From Microvelia longipes (Eukaryota; Arthropoda; Insecta; Hemiptera; Veliidae), in NCBI GenBank assembly GCA_018340805.1, contig JACMZG010000035.1, positions 180,617 through 244,616 of the forward strand: a stretch of 64,000 nt of DNA, read 5' to 3'. Within the stretch, counting starts at the first letter, position 1, and each line of letters opens with the position of its first letter. Below the pieces are notes generated by a model, which worked only from the letters and a program-made list of their open reading frames with translations, did no database searches and had not been told where the DNA came from. Positions 40,683 through 53,502 of this stretch are shown one piece after another. Both the position numbers and the translations under genes were made by a program.

Positions 40683-41935
40683 ACTATCAATATAATCAAA
40701 TAAACAGAACCAAATTATAGCTACTTATATAGTAGAAAATTGAAAATATAAATCAAATTACAATCAATGTAGAGGAAGCCGAATACAATTGATTCATTAT
40801 AACCTTAACTCACTGTTAGAAGAGGTTTCAATGAGGCTACACAGAGCCCCAAAATGATGTTTCAAGTCTCTCAATGTATTGAGATAGGCTATGCCTCCTC
40901 TAGTATGTATCTCTATGCTTTCAACCGTATAGTTAGGTCCTCATAAAAAAGTCTTTTATAACAATCTGTTATTTAAATTGAATCTTAATCCATGATCACC
41001 TTACTGTACAGTTAAAAGTTAAGTGAAGATTAATTTTTTTTTTTGAAATTTTTATTTGCAACTCTTTTTTATTTTTTATGCAAATGGTTAATAGACTCAA
41101 GTTGTTTATATTTATTCTATTTTAAATTGATTAAAATACATTTTTAATTCAATTTTAAATACTTTTTTGGTTTTTTAAATTTGATTTATTGTTATTAAAA
41201 TTGATTTGAAATAATTTTAAATAAATTCAAAATTCAACTTTTGAACTAAAAATTGTGTAACGTTATTATAAGATTATGAAATATCTTGACATCAGCTAAT
41301 ATGATTGTAAATTCATTGGCAGAAGCTAGATGTTTTTTTTTGGATTTTTTAAAAATCTTGTATACCTTTTTAGAAACTTTACAGGTTTACTATTCAAGTT
41401 GTTCTTATTTTAGCTGTTTGCATTATAGCTCATAAAATGAACCCAGGTTTTTGTCTGTTTGCTTCTACGATCAGCATTAACACTAACCTGGACAAATTAA
41501 CATTTTTTTTCTTTTACCTGTTGCATCAATCTTTCACTTCTTTTAATCCATTAAAAAATTATTAACTAAATTACAAATCCTGTATTGTTATTAATCTTTT
41601 TAATTTAATTAATATTTTAGCCAAAATAAGATAATTATTTTGTTTAATTGTAATTTTATGAAAAGAAAAATATTTTTAAGATCGATATTTTCTTTAAAGT
41701 TCCAATATTCTTATTCGTATGGCTGATATCAAGCCTTTAGAAATAATAAACAGTCTCTGAGTAAAAATATTTCTCTATCAAGCAGTCTGAGTATTTTTGC
41801 ATAAATAGTGAAAAAAATTATTAGTAATTACAGTGGGATAAATTAAAGTATGATGTTAAGAACTAAATTTCAACAGTAATCTACTCCTTTGAATGCAAAT
41901 AGACCAATACTTAGATGGAGGACTTAGGTAGAATA
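40683..41935. other. Intergenic, with a family F copy at 40,800-40,915
   Basis: Apart from the minus-strand family F segment (TCTCAATGTATTGAGATAGG at about 40,869), nothing is recognised in this AT-rich stretch. Confidence 0.5.
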
Positions 41936-41937
41936 AC

Positions 41938-42235
41938 AGAGTGACAAGGAGTCTTATTCCTACTAGACTCTCCCTAGAGAGACTCCTCGTCACTCTATAT
42001 CCCCCTATCGGAGCACATTTATAATGCACCCTTTAAACAGCCGGCATTTTTCAGAGACGTCACATTAAATCACTTTATACAATACAGGTAATTAAAGAAT
42101 ATATGCAATTAATTATAATCACTACTTATTTTAAATTCATTTTACTTAATTTAGGACAAAATAGTTAAAAAATAATGTAATATTTATGTGAAATTGTAAT
42201 TATTATGAAAAATAACATCACCAATGTTCTGTCAT
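41938..42235 (-). repeat. Dispersed repeat family E, copy 2, with terminal stem-loop
   Basis: 41,938-41,996 is a strong hairpin: AGAGTGACAAGGAGTCT against AGACTCCTCGTCACTCT. The rest is the reverse complement of 20,045-20,300. Confidence 0.65.
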
Positions 42236-42256
42236 GGCACCTCCCTCTAAGTATTT

Positions 42257-42979
42257 TAGTCCAAGAGCCAGGCCTAAAAAATGTGACTCATTTTGTACTA
42301 CTTTAAACCAAATTATTCTGAAAATATACTTTAAATTTTGTAGGAAAAGCATAGTCTGCCTATCCAGAGTGGAGCCTTTCATATGATTGAGTATGCTCAA
42401 AATTTTATAAAATCGCACTAATTCCAGTTTTCTTGCAATAAGTGGCTCCCTGTAAGTTGTGTGCAAAACATGAAGATACCATTTTTAAAGCTGATAAACT
42501 TTCCTATAAAAAGAGTGTTTTTTCGTCAAAATCGGATTAATAAAACTCAAGTTTATGACATTTGTAAAATGGGCAAAAAATGAACAAAAAGTCAATATTT
42601 TTTCAAAGAAAAAACACGTTCGCACTGACTTTGCATAAATTAACCATTTTTTGGTGTTTTTGAAAGAGCCATAACTTTGGTTGTAGTCATCCGATTTTGT
42701 TAATTAAACATTCGTTTTATAGTAAATTGTATCAGCTTTAAAAATTGTCCTCTTCATGTTTTGCACACGACTTACAAGGAACCACTTATTGCGAGAAAAC
42801 TGGAATAAGTAAGATTTTATAAAATTTTGAGCATGTGCATTCATATGATGAAAGTCTCCACTCTGGATAGGCTATGCTTTTCCTTTATAATTTATGGTAT
42901 ATTTTCAGAATAGTATATTTTTTTGAAACAGTACAAAATGAGTCACATTTTTAAGCCTGACTCTTGCCTAGACTACTAG
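42257..42979. mobile_element. Family A inverted-repeat element, copy 3
   Basis: The ends TTAGTCCAAGAGCCAGGCC and AAGCCTGACTCTTGCCTAGA are inverted. The arms run about 330 bp each, for example TATCCAGAGTGGAGCCTTTC against the right arm near 42,855. This is the best-preserved copy. Confidence 0.85.
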
Positions 42980-43203
42980 TCTCTTTGTTTGAATGCAATT
43001 TGTATCATGCACCCACTGATAAAAATGAGTGCTGGTTTCCTTTAAGTACCATAATTCTTAATATCGTATTTTATTTTAAACATTTATAACCTCAATCTAT
43101 TAATGTACCTTAAATTATAATTAAGATTTTTTTTAAAGAACTTTACAACGGTAGGATAGTAAATTAATTAAGAAATAGTTGTTATTTAATTGTTTGGTTT
43201 GGG

Positions 43204-43485
43204 GTTTTCAATATTATTGATATTAAACCTATAAGCAGGTACTTGCTATAAGTTTTCAATATTATTAATATTAAACCTATAAGCAGGTACTTGCTATAAG
43301 TTTTCAATATTATTGATATAAACCTATAAGCAGGTACTTGCTATAAGTTTTCAATATTATTAATATTAAACCTATATAAGCAGGTACTTGCTATAAGTTT
43401 TCAATATATTAACCTATAACCTATAATGTTTTCAATATTATTATATTAAACCTATAAGCAGTACTTGCTATAGTTTTCAATATTA
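43204..43485 (+). repeat. 48-bp tandem repeat, about 6 copies, with one more copy at 49,189-49,240
   Basis: The unit reads GTTTTCAATATTATTGATAT, then TAAACCTATAAGCAGGTAC, then TTGCTATAA. A diverged unit in the same orientation lies beyond the 5.6-kb element at 49,189-49,240, which suggests that the element landed in or beside this array. Confidence 0.85.
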
Positions 43486-46400
43486 ATTATTAAAGCTTTT
43501 TAGGAGGAATAGGTCCAAAATAATAAATAATACTAATTTTGCCGAGCTTTCGATATAAGTTTATCTTCTTCAAGGTTTAACATAATAAATAATAACAAAA
43601 GACAGTTAAATTGTTGCTAACAAATAGATGTTTGGACAACAACTCTATTTGTTAGCAACAACCAAACATCATTTGTTAGCACAACCAAACATCTATTTGT
43701 TAGTAACAACCAAACATCTATTTGTTAGCAACAACCAAACATCTATTTGTTAGCTACAATCAAACATCTATTTGGTAGGTACAACCAAACATCTATTTGT
43801 TAGCTACAATCAAACATCTATTTGTTAGTAACAACCAAACATCTATTTGTTAGCTACAACCAAACATCTAAACAACCAAACATCTATTTGTTACACAACC
43901 AAACATCTATTTGTTAGCAACAAACATCCAACATCTATTTGTTAGCTACAACCAAACATCTATTTGTTAGCACAAACATCAAGCAACAACCAAACATCTA
44001 TGTTAGTACAATCAAACATCTATCTAAACAAACTATTTTTAAGCTACAACCAATACACTATTGTTAAACAACCAAACATATTTGTTGCAACCAAACTGTT
44101 AACAACCAAACATCAGTTACAACAACCAAACATCTATTTGTTAGTTAGCACACAACATCTAAATCTATTTGTTAGCTACAATCTAAACATCTATTTGTTA
44201 GCATCTATTTGTTACAACAAACATCTATTTTAGTACAACCAAACATCTATTTGCAACAACCAACATCATTTGTTAGCTACATATCTATTTGTTAGTAGCA
44301 TCTATTTGTTAGCAACCAACATCTCATCTGTTAGCTACTACCAACCAAACATTATTTGTTAGCTACAACCAAAACATCTATTTGTTTACAACCAAAAATC
44401 TATTTGTTAGCTACAATCAAACATCTATTTGTTAGTAACAACCAATACATCTATTTGTTAGCTACAATCAAACATCTATTTGTGCTACAACCAAACATCT
44501 ATTTGTTAGCTAAAACATCAAACATCTATTTGTTAGCTACAACAACATCTATTGTTAGCAACAACCAAACATCTATTTGTTAGCAACACCAAACATCTAT
44601 TTGTTAGCAACAACCAAACATCTATTTGTTAGCTACAACCAAACATCTATTTGTTAGTAACAACCAAACATCTATTTGTTAGCTACAATCAAACCTATTT
44701 GTTAGCTAAACAAACATCTAAAGCCCAAACATCTATTGTTAGTAACAACAAACATCTATTTGTAGCAACAACAAACATCTATTTGTTAGCTACAACCAAA
44801 CATCTATTTGTTAGCTACACACCAAACATCTATTTGTTAGGTAACAACCAAACATCTATTGGTTAGCTACAATCAAACATCTATTTGTTAGTGTTAGTAA
44901 CAACCAAACATCTATTTGTTAGCTACAATCAAACATCTATTTGTTAGTAACAACCAAACATCTATTTGTTAGCTACAACCAAACCTATTTGTTAGCTACA
45001 ACCAAACATCTATTTGTTAGCTACAACCAAACATCTATTTGTTAGACAACAAACATCTATTTGTTAGCTACAATCAAACATCTATTTGTTTAGCAACCAA
45101 ACATCTATTTGTTAGCTACAACCAAACATCTATTTGTTAGCTACAACCAAACCTATCTAAGCCAACCAAACATCTATTTGTTAGCTACACCAAACATCTA
45201 TTTGTTAGCAAACAACCAAACATCTATGTTAGTAACATCAAACATCTATTTGTTTAGCAACAAACCAAACATCTATTTAGCTACAACCAAACATCTATTT
45301 GTTAGTACAACAACCAAACATCTATTTGTTAGCTACAATCAAACATCTATTTGTTAGTAACAACCAAACATCTATTTGTTAGCTACAACCAAACATCTAT
45401 TTGTTAGCAACAATCAAACATCTATTTGTTAGCTACAACAAAACATCTATTTGTTAGTACAACCAAACATCTTTAGTACAACCAAACATCTATTTGTTAG
45501 CTACAAAAAAACATCTATTTGTTTAGCTACAACCAACATCTATTTGTTAGCTACAACCAAACATTATTTGTTATAACAACCAAACATCTATTTGTTAGCT
45601 ACAACCAAACATCTATTGTTAGCAACAACCAAACATCTATTTGTTAGCTACAACCAAACATCTATTTGTTAGCAACAACCAAACATCTATTTGTTAGCTA
45701 CAATCAAACATCTATTTGTTAGTAACAACCAAACATCTATTTGTTAGCAACAACCAAACTATTTGTTAACATCAAACATCTATTTGTTAGCTACAACCAA
45801 ACATCTATTGTTAGTACAACCAACATCTATTTGTTAGCAACAACCAAACATCTATTTGTTTAGCAACACCAAACATCTATTTGTTCTAGCTACAACCAAA
45901 CATCTATTTGTTAGCTACAACATCTATTTGTTACAACATCTATTTGTTAGCACAACCAAACATCTATTTGTTAGCTACAACCAAACATCTATTTGTTAGC
46001 AACAACCAAACATCTATTTGTTAGCAACAACCAAACACTAAGCAAACCAAACATCTATTTGTTAGCAAAACCAACTATTTGTTTAGCAACAAAACATCTA
46101 TTTGTTAGTCAAACATCTATTTGTTAGCTACAACCAAACATCTATTTGTTAGCAACAACCAAACATCTATTTGTTAGCTACAACCAAACATCTATTTGTT
46201 AGAAACAATCAAACATCTATTTGTTAGCAACAACCAAACATCTATTTGTTAGCTACAACCAAACACTATTTGTTAGTTCTATTGTTAGCAACAACCAAAC
46301 ATCAACAACAAACATCTAATTGTTAGCTACAACCAAACATCTATTTGTTAGCAACAACCAAACATCTATTTGTTAGCTACAACCAAACATCTATTTGTTA

Positions 46401-49131
46401 GGTTAGCTACAATTTGTTAGCAACAACAAACATCTATTTGTTAGCTACAACCAAACATCAACCAAACATCTATTTGTTAGCAACAACAAACATCTATTTG
46501 TTAGCTACAACCAAACATCTATTTTAGTTAAACATTATTTGCAACCAAACATCTATTTGTTAGCACAATCAAACATCTATTGTTAGTAACAAACCAAACA
46601 TCTATTTGTTAGCTACAAACCAACATCTATTTGTTAGCTACAACAAACATCTATTTGTTAGCTAACAACCATCTATTTGTTAGTAACAACCAAACATCTA
46701 TTTGTTAGCTACATCAAACATCTATTGTTAGTAAACAACCAAACATCTATTTGTTTAGCTACAACCATCTATTTGTTAGCTACAACCAAACTCTAATTGT
46801 TAGCTACAACCAAACATCTATTTGTTAGCTATTTGTTAGCTACAATCAAACATCTATTTGTTAGTAACAACCAAACATCTATTTGTTAGCTACAATCAAA
46901 CATCTATTTGTTAGTAACAACCAAACATCTATTTGTTAGCTACACAACAAACATCTATTGTTAGCTACAACAAACATCTATTGTTAGCTAACCACCAAAC
47001 ATCTATTGTTAGTACAATCTATTTGTTAGCAACAACCAAACATCTATTTGTTAGCGTTAGCTACAACCAACATCTATTGTTAAACAACAAACATCTATTT
47101 GTTAGCTACAACCAAACATCTATTTGTTAGCAAACAATCACATCTATTTTGTTAGCAACAACCAACATCTATTTGTTAGCTACAACCAAACATCTATTTG
47201 TTAGTAGTTAGCAACAACCAAACATCTATTTGTTCTTAACAATTACCAAACATCTATTTGTTAGCACAATCAAACATCTATTTGTTAGTAACAACTAAAC
47301 ATCTATTTGTTAGCTAACAACCAAACATCTATTTGTTAGCTACCACCAAACCTACAACCAAACATCTATTTGTAGTACAACCAAACATCTAAGCAACAAC
47401 CAAACATCTATTTGTTAGCACTAACAATCAACATCTATTTGTTAGCAACAACCAAACATCTATTTGTTAGTAACCCAACATCTATTTTTAGCTACAACCA
47501 AAACATCTATTTGTTAGCAACAACCAAACATCTATTTGTTAGCTAACAACAAACATCTCCAAACATCTATTTTGTTAGCAACACCAAACATCTATTTGTA
47601 GCTACAACCAAACAATCTATTTGTACAACCAAACATCTATTTGTAGCAACAATCAAAAATCTATTTGTTAGTAACCAACCAAACATCTATTTTGTTAGCT
47701 ACAACTAAACATCTATTTGTTAGTAACAACCAAACATCTATTTGTTAGCAACAACCAAACATCTATTTGTTAGCTACAATCAAACATCTATTTGTTAGTA
47801 ACAACCTAAACATCTATTTGTTAGCTACAATCAAACATCTATTTGTTAGTAACAACCAAACATCTATTTGTCAGCTACAACCAAACATCTATTTGTTAGC
47901 AACAATCAAACATCTATTTGTCAGCTACTACCAAACATCACTAGCAACATCAAACATCTATTTGTTAGCAACAACCAAAACATCTATTTGTAAGTTAGCA
48001 ACATCTATTTGTTAGCTACACACCAAACATCTATTTGTTAGCTACAACCAAACCTATTTGTTAGTACAACCAAAACATCTATTGTTAGGCTACAACCAAA
48101 CATCTATTTGTTAGCACAAATAACATCTATTTGTTAGAACAACCAAACATCTATTTGTTAGCTACAACCAAACATCTATTTGTTAGTAACAACCAAACAT
48201 CTATTTGTTAGCAACAACCAAACATCTATTGTTAGCTACAACCAAACATCTATTTGTCAGCTACAACCAAACATCTATTTGTTAGCAACAATCAAACATC
48301 TATTTGTTAGTAACAACCAAACATCTATTTGTTAGCTACAACTAAACATCTATTTGTAGTAACAACCAAACACTATTTGTTAGCACAACCAAACATCTAT
48401 TGTTAGCTACAAAGCAACTAAACAATATTTGTTAGCTACAATCAACATCTTTTGTTAGTAACAACAAACATCTATTTGTCAGCTACAACCAAACATCTAT
48501 TTGTTAGCAACATCAAACATCTATTTGTCAGCTACAACAAACATCTATTTGTTAGCAACAACAAACATCTATTTGTTAGCAACAACCAAACATCTATTTG
48601 GTAACAACCAAACATCTATTGTTAGCAACAACCCAAACATCTATTTGTTAGCTACAACCAAACATCTATTGTTAGCTACAACCAAACTCTATTTGTTAGT
48701 AACAACCAACATCTATTTGTAAATCAACATCCAACCTATTTGTTAGCTACAATCAAACATGTTAGTTAAACATCTATTTGTTAGCTACAATCAAACATCT
48801 ATTGTAGTTCTATTTGTCAGCTACAATATATTTGTTATCTATTTGTTACACCAAACATCTATTTGTTAGCAGCAGTTGTACAAGGTTAGCAACAACCAAA
48901 CATCTATTTGTTAGCTACATCTATTTGTTAGCTACAATCAAACATCTATTGTTAGTAACAACCAAACATCTATTTGTTGGTTAGTAACAACCAAACATCT
49001 ATTTGTTTATTTGTTAGCAACCATGTAACTGTTCTTTGTTATTATTTATTATGTTAAGCCTTGATAAAGCTCGGCAAAATTAGTTTTATTTATTATTTTG
49101 GACCTATTCCTCCTTAAAAGCTTTAATAATT
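43485..49131. mobile_element. 5.6-kb inverted-repeat element filled by a 25-bp satellite
   Basis: The left arm 43,485-43,635 and the right arm from about 49,000 to 49,131 are inverted repeats: AATTATTAAAGCTTTTT and GGAGGAATAGGTCCAAAA on the left, TTTTGGACCTATTCCTCC and AAAGCTTTAATAATT on the right. Everything between is the 25-bp array. The right arm has lost about 18 bp exactly where the left arm has its hairpin motif (43,546-43,574, minus). No transposase is present. Confidence 0.85.
43610..49018 (+). repeat. 25-bp minisatellite array, about 210 copies
   Basis: The unit has a core, ACAACCAAACATCTATTTG, plus a six-base linker, mostly TTAGCT, TTAGCA or TTAGTA; the core can begin ACAAT. The first unit (43,610-43,635) is inverted relative to all others, forming a junction with the left arm. 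Hundreds of 1-10 base deletions are scattered through the array. Open frames such as those at 43,964, 45,109 and 47,767 are products of the period and not genes. Confidence 0.97.
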
Positions 49132-49938
49132 CAAAATAGAGGTCCCTATAAAATTTTTTATAGGGATTAAAAAACTTTTTATGGGGTTCTTTTAATATTA
49201 TTAATATCAAACCTTTATGCAAGTACCTGCTATAAGTTTTCAATATTTATTTTGTTTCTGTAGTTATGAAGTTTATAGTTTTTTAAAATTAAATTTTTAA
49301 TATTCCATCTTGAAACCAATTGCCTTTAAACATTGGAGTCATAGAGATACCACTACTAGAGGCAGTATACTGTCAAAATATTGAAACATTAATGTACCTT
49401 CTTTTAATACTGTCCTCAAACTGAATATGAAAGAATCATATAAATGTGAAGGATTTTATTTGAATTTGTCTGTTTGTTGATTAATTTGATGTTTCTTATG
49501 ACATTCATTCATTTCTTAGAACTTTGCTTAATATAATGTTGAACATTTGATATTTTAATGTGGAATTCGTACATATGGAATTAGCTATGCTATTCACACA
49601 TTAGCTATGGAATTAGCTTTGCTATTCATACATTAGCTATACTATTTATATGTTAGCTATGGAATTCATAGCTTTTGAAAAGATACTTAGAACTAGCTCA
49701 ACATCTGCTAAGTAAAACTAACTGCTAAAGTTAGCTCTAACTTTTTTCTAAGTTCTAAACTTCAAAAATGTCGTAGTAGAAGTTTATTGGCATTGCTTTA
49801 CCTATTTGTTATGAACAGCGAACACCATAACTTTGAGAAGCCGTATCAGGGAATATTGAAACATTGAAAAAGTAACCTGAACACCTTTGATTTATCATTA
49901 TTATCAAATAAACAGTACAATATCGCAGTAACTTATAT
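49132..49938. other. Intergenic, no gene recognised
   Basis: It contains the outlying 48-bp unit (49,189), a short palindrome (CCCTATAAAATTTTTTATAGGG near 49,143), repeats of GAATTAGCTATGCTATTCA near 49,579-49,660 and the AGTAACCTGAACACC repeat near 49,873. Confidence 0.55.
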
Positions 49939-50100
49939 CAGCGGTTTTTGAAGTGGGGTTTGTAAAACTTAAAGGAGTCGCGGAAATGCATAAAACAAAT
50001 AAATTTAGAAAATAATAAAATAAGTAAAAATGCTGACTGCGTGTACTGATAAATTAATATTACGTTCAATTTAGATTAAATTCAGTTAAATTAATAATTT
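49939..50100. mobile_element. Possible hAT-type terminus
   Basis: CAGCGGTTTTTGAAGTGGGG at 49,939 resembles a hAT end. No partner end was found. Confidence 0.35.
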
Positions 50101-50318
50101 GAAATTAAATTAGTTTGTATAATAAATGTAATGTTTGTAATTTTTCTTATTGAAAACAATATAAAACAAGAAACTGCTTTGCGGGTTTATGATTTTAGTG
50201 AAAAAAAATCACTAATAAGATGGAAGAGGAGCGCCTGGGAGTGTGTCAAAAATCTGTTTCAGAGGTCCCAAATAACAAAAAAATACATTTTGCAAAACTT
50301 TATCTGTATGTATAATTG

Positions 50319-50319
<1 letters not shown>

Positions 50320-50391
<72 letters not shown>

Positions 50392-50393
50392 AT
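50320..50393. repeat. (TA)n-(TG)n-(TATG)n compound microsatellite
   Basis: A TA run followed by about 18 TG units and several TATG units. The open frames on both strands here come from the repeat. Confidence 0.96.
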
Positions 50394-51096
50394 GGGGGTT
50401 GTTAAGAATTGTTACATTTAGACTGAGGTCGCGATCAACCACTGACTTATATAATTGAACTAACACAAAACAATGTAAAAAGCCGACATGGATTTTTCAG
50501 TTACCACAACTAACTCTTAGAGTAGATTACAATGAGGTTACACAGAGCCCTTGAGCCTCTCCATGTATTGAGATAGGGTATGCCTCCTCTATTAATACAT
50601 CTCTATGACAAACACACTAAAATCTGATGTAAATAAAATCCATATCTCTAGTTATTATAGCTCTATGATTGTAGATAATAAATTAATGTTTTTTTAAATT
50701 ATATTTTTTTGTTATGAACTATGAAGTTTATAAAACTTGTAGAGTTTATTATTTTGTTGTTTTTTGTAAATAATTTTTTAGAGCTTAATTATTACGTTTT
50801 TATTTTGTTCTTTCTTTATGTTTATAATTTGGTTTAGATGAAGTAGAAATTTATAACATTTAAACTTACGAGATGTCAAGATGATGATGAGACTAAATAA
50901 AATAAATACATTATGAACTTTATTAATATTAAGTGGGAAGGTTATGATGTGTACAGGTTGGAATCAAGCCTACCACTACAACAAAATGCTAACACCAATT
51001 TCACTATGGTACAGACTTTTTGGCTATAAATTGATTTTTATGACTTAAACGTGAGTAAGTAATATTTAGACACTTGATAGAACTTAAGGTATTACA
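50394..51096. other. Intergenic, with a family F copy at 50,499-50,607
   Basis: The minus-strand family F DNA (GTTACACAGAGCCCTTGAG) is recognisable, but its frame is broken. Otherwise nothing is seen. Confidence 0.5.
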
Positions 51097-51560
51097 CAGG
51101 ATTACGGTAAGTGTGATCCGCGGAGCGCTGGGTGTCCATGAAAACTTTATGGGTTCTGTGAGCTAATGGACAAAATGTTATAACAAATATGTAGTTATTA
51201 ATTAATTTAATTAACTTTAATACTGTTATTATTAATATTTATAATAACAGTTATCAGTTCTAACGTCTTTTTACCAAATTCTTAAAGGAAATATAAGTTT
51301 ATGAGATTGTTTGTAAATACATGAATGTTTTAAGTTTGTGTATGAATCAAGAAATTATCAAACAAGATTTTATTGGTAAACATAAACATCTATTTTCTTA
51401 TGTTGGTAATATGTCCAAATAAATGGGCGTTCAAGTGTTAATTACAGAGATTTTATTAGTTGGAAATATGTTTTAAGACGTTTTACCTTCATATTTTATG
51501 GAATAAGAGGACATTAAGGTTATAAAAGAACAACAAAATTTGCTGGTTATCTTCCCATAC
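51097..51560. mobile_element. Relative of the hAT-type element at 33,952 (right end not found)
   Basis: CAGGATTACGGTAAGTGTG aligns with the left end at 33,952. The following 350-450 bp (GGACAAAATGTTATAACAAA, GTAAACATAAACAT, GTCCAAATAAAT) follow it in order. Confidence 0.65.
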
Positions 51561-52404
51561 ATTCAATACTCCTTGTACGCTTCAGCACAAGACTAACAAA
51601 ATTTGTTGGTTATCAAAACAAAATTTCCAATTATATTTTGTACAAATTCTATACTTAGTCCCATATATTTTGGCATCCTCGGAGGCACAATTTTTGTCAT
51701 TAACTTATGTTAAAATTAATGCATGGCTCTGAGTTGACGATACTCTTTCATGCATGCTATTGAGCAAAAGCGCCATAGAAACATGGCCTTATTTTTAATG
51801 CTTAGAAATAAGGTTTTGTATTTATTAGTATGAATAGTGTTAACTTAATATTAACTTTTTAGTTTAATGAGCCCTCAAATCTTATTGGTAGTTAGCTAAC
51901 TAATAATTTAAAATTAACATTTTAATTAATTTAAAAAATAATTTATGTTCTTTATGTTTTAAGATATTTGTTTAAATTGCTACATTTTATTTGACTTTCA
52001 TAAAAAACATACTGCATGTTAAATAATTTTTTAAACATTAAAATATTGTATTTATTGTTAAAAAATTGCAAATAATAAATTAAAAGATTGAATTTTTTCA
52101 AGTAAATAATTTTATTTAAAAAATATATAAAAGGCTACTATGATCAAAAATGCATTGACTACCTCCATAAAAAATTAATTTATAAAAAAATATTTTTTTA
52201 CATAATATAGAATCCTGTAAAACAGGCTGCCAGGTATGATGATAAGCTTCTCCTTATTTATGAGATATCATATGAAACAGGTCACTCCGTGACTCTTTCG
52301 TTTGTCCAAAGAACTGTACCAGCCACAGATGAGGTTAAGGTGTTGTTGGACTCGGAACACTTTCTACACATATTTAGAACACTACATAACATTATGCTGA
52401 CTCC
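51561..52404. other. Intergenic, no gene recognised
   Basis: AT-rich. CAAAATTTGYTGGTTATC is duplicated near 51,534 and 51,597. No gene. Confidence 0.5.
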
Positions 52405-52626
52405 ATGGTCATTCGAGCGTTAGTCTTTTCACTGAAGTCTTGGGTTCACATCCCAGGTTACACTCTCAGTTTGTATAAGATTATCGCTTAAATAAATTAT
52501 CGCCAACTTTGTAATACACTTTGAGTGTAACGATTGCCTCTACCACCCAAGGTGGTGTCTATAGGGGTTTATCCCTGATGAGCCGCAAGGCTCTAAATGG
52601 GCATTATCATCGTTATTATTATTAAT
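52405..52626 (+). mobile_element. tRNA-derived SINE with hairpins and (ATT)n tail
   Basis: GGGTTCACATCCC (52,442) fits a B box and a loose A box lies upstream (CATGGTCATTCGAGCG). The body holds ACCACCCAAGGTGGT (52,541). Then comes CTGAT-GAGCC-GCAA-GGCTC (52,575-52,593), a GNRA-capped stem bracketed by CCC and GGG. The 3' end is an ATTATT repeat, as in SINEs that borrow a LINE tail. Confidence 0.6.
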
Positions 52627-52828
52627 ACCGAACAATATTTTTTTAATGCATTTTTTTTGATAACTTATTTTAAGCACTATGTTTGATTTTTGTAACTTTC
52701 ATTTAATCTATTTAAGCTGTTTGTCCTGAGTTAGCAAGAAAAATGTTAAAAGTTGAAAAGTAGTGTAAAGTTAGTCTTATCTTTAAGATTAAGTTATAAA
52801 TGAGGATTAAAGTTTGTTGAGATCGAGT

Positions 52829-52975
52829 TTGTTAGACCTTAAAAACATACTTTATCGGCTTCACCAATACTTATAAATTCTATATGAGACAACATTGTCC
52901 CATGCCCATCTATTTTCTAAAAAACAACAGTGGCAACACTTTTTTGCCATTATGCTTCTCTTTGGTTTTATCCAT
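52829..52975 (+). repeat. Dispersed repeat family J, copy 1
   Basis: It shares GTTAGAYCTTAAAA, CATGCCCATCTATT, CAGTGGCAACA and TTATGCTYC in order with 54,195-54,350. Confidence 0.7.
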
Positions 52976-53126
52976 CAAGTAAACTGAGAAGAATGACACT
53001 AATGGATGGCACTTAATTCTTGTTTTTAAACCTTAAACTAAAACTCAGATGTTGGTAAACCTGCAGCGACCTAACCTGATGGGTTTAAATATTTTCTCAT
53101 CAAACATTAAATGTGACATTAATGTA

Positions 53127-53292
53127 CGACACACGGCTAAAATTAGTTGACAGAGCGGGAAAATAGTGTTAAGCAACCAATATGATAGGCCTGATTTGAA
53201 ATTGAGGGCGTGGTTTAACATCCAGGACTAACCTCATTGGCTCCCTCGCATTATTCTCCCATGCTGTCAACTGACTATTAGCCGTGTGTCAT
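53127..53292. mobile_element. MITE family H, copy with both ends
   Basis: GACACACGGCTAAAATTAG at the left pairs with CTATTAGCCGTGTGTC at the right, with AGTTGACAG against CTGTCAACT further in. It is a self-complementary element of about 166 bp. Confidence 0.82.
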
Positions 53293-53502
53293 ATTATAAA
53301 GGCCATCTAAACTAAACAAAATAAACTTAAAAAAATTGTCAAAAATGTAAAAAATAAATTATATTGAGTTACCACAGGTAACTGTATTGTATTGGTTACC
53401 ACTATTTCTTCATAATTTGCTTGGAGATAAGTACATTAAGATTACTATGTATCTCTCGCATTATTAGGCTGTCTATAGCAGTTCTAAGAGAACCACTTAG
53501 AC

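Noticed and set aside
43964..48722. Many open frames of 65-89 codons in the 25-bp array
   Set aside because: They are products of a 25-bp period (25 codons per three units) without stops in some frames; nothing supports translation.
50131..50466. Open frames on both strands around 50.3 kb
   Set aside because: They run through a TA/TG microsatellite and share no domain with any protein.
52575..52602. Canonical hammerhead ribozyme in the SINE
   Set aside because: The CTGATGA and stem are present but the required GAAA after stem II is absent; kept only as a weak resemblance.
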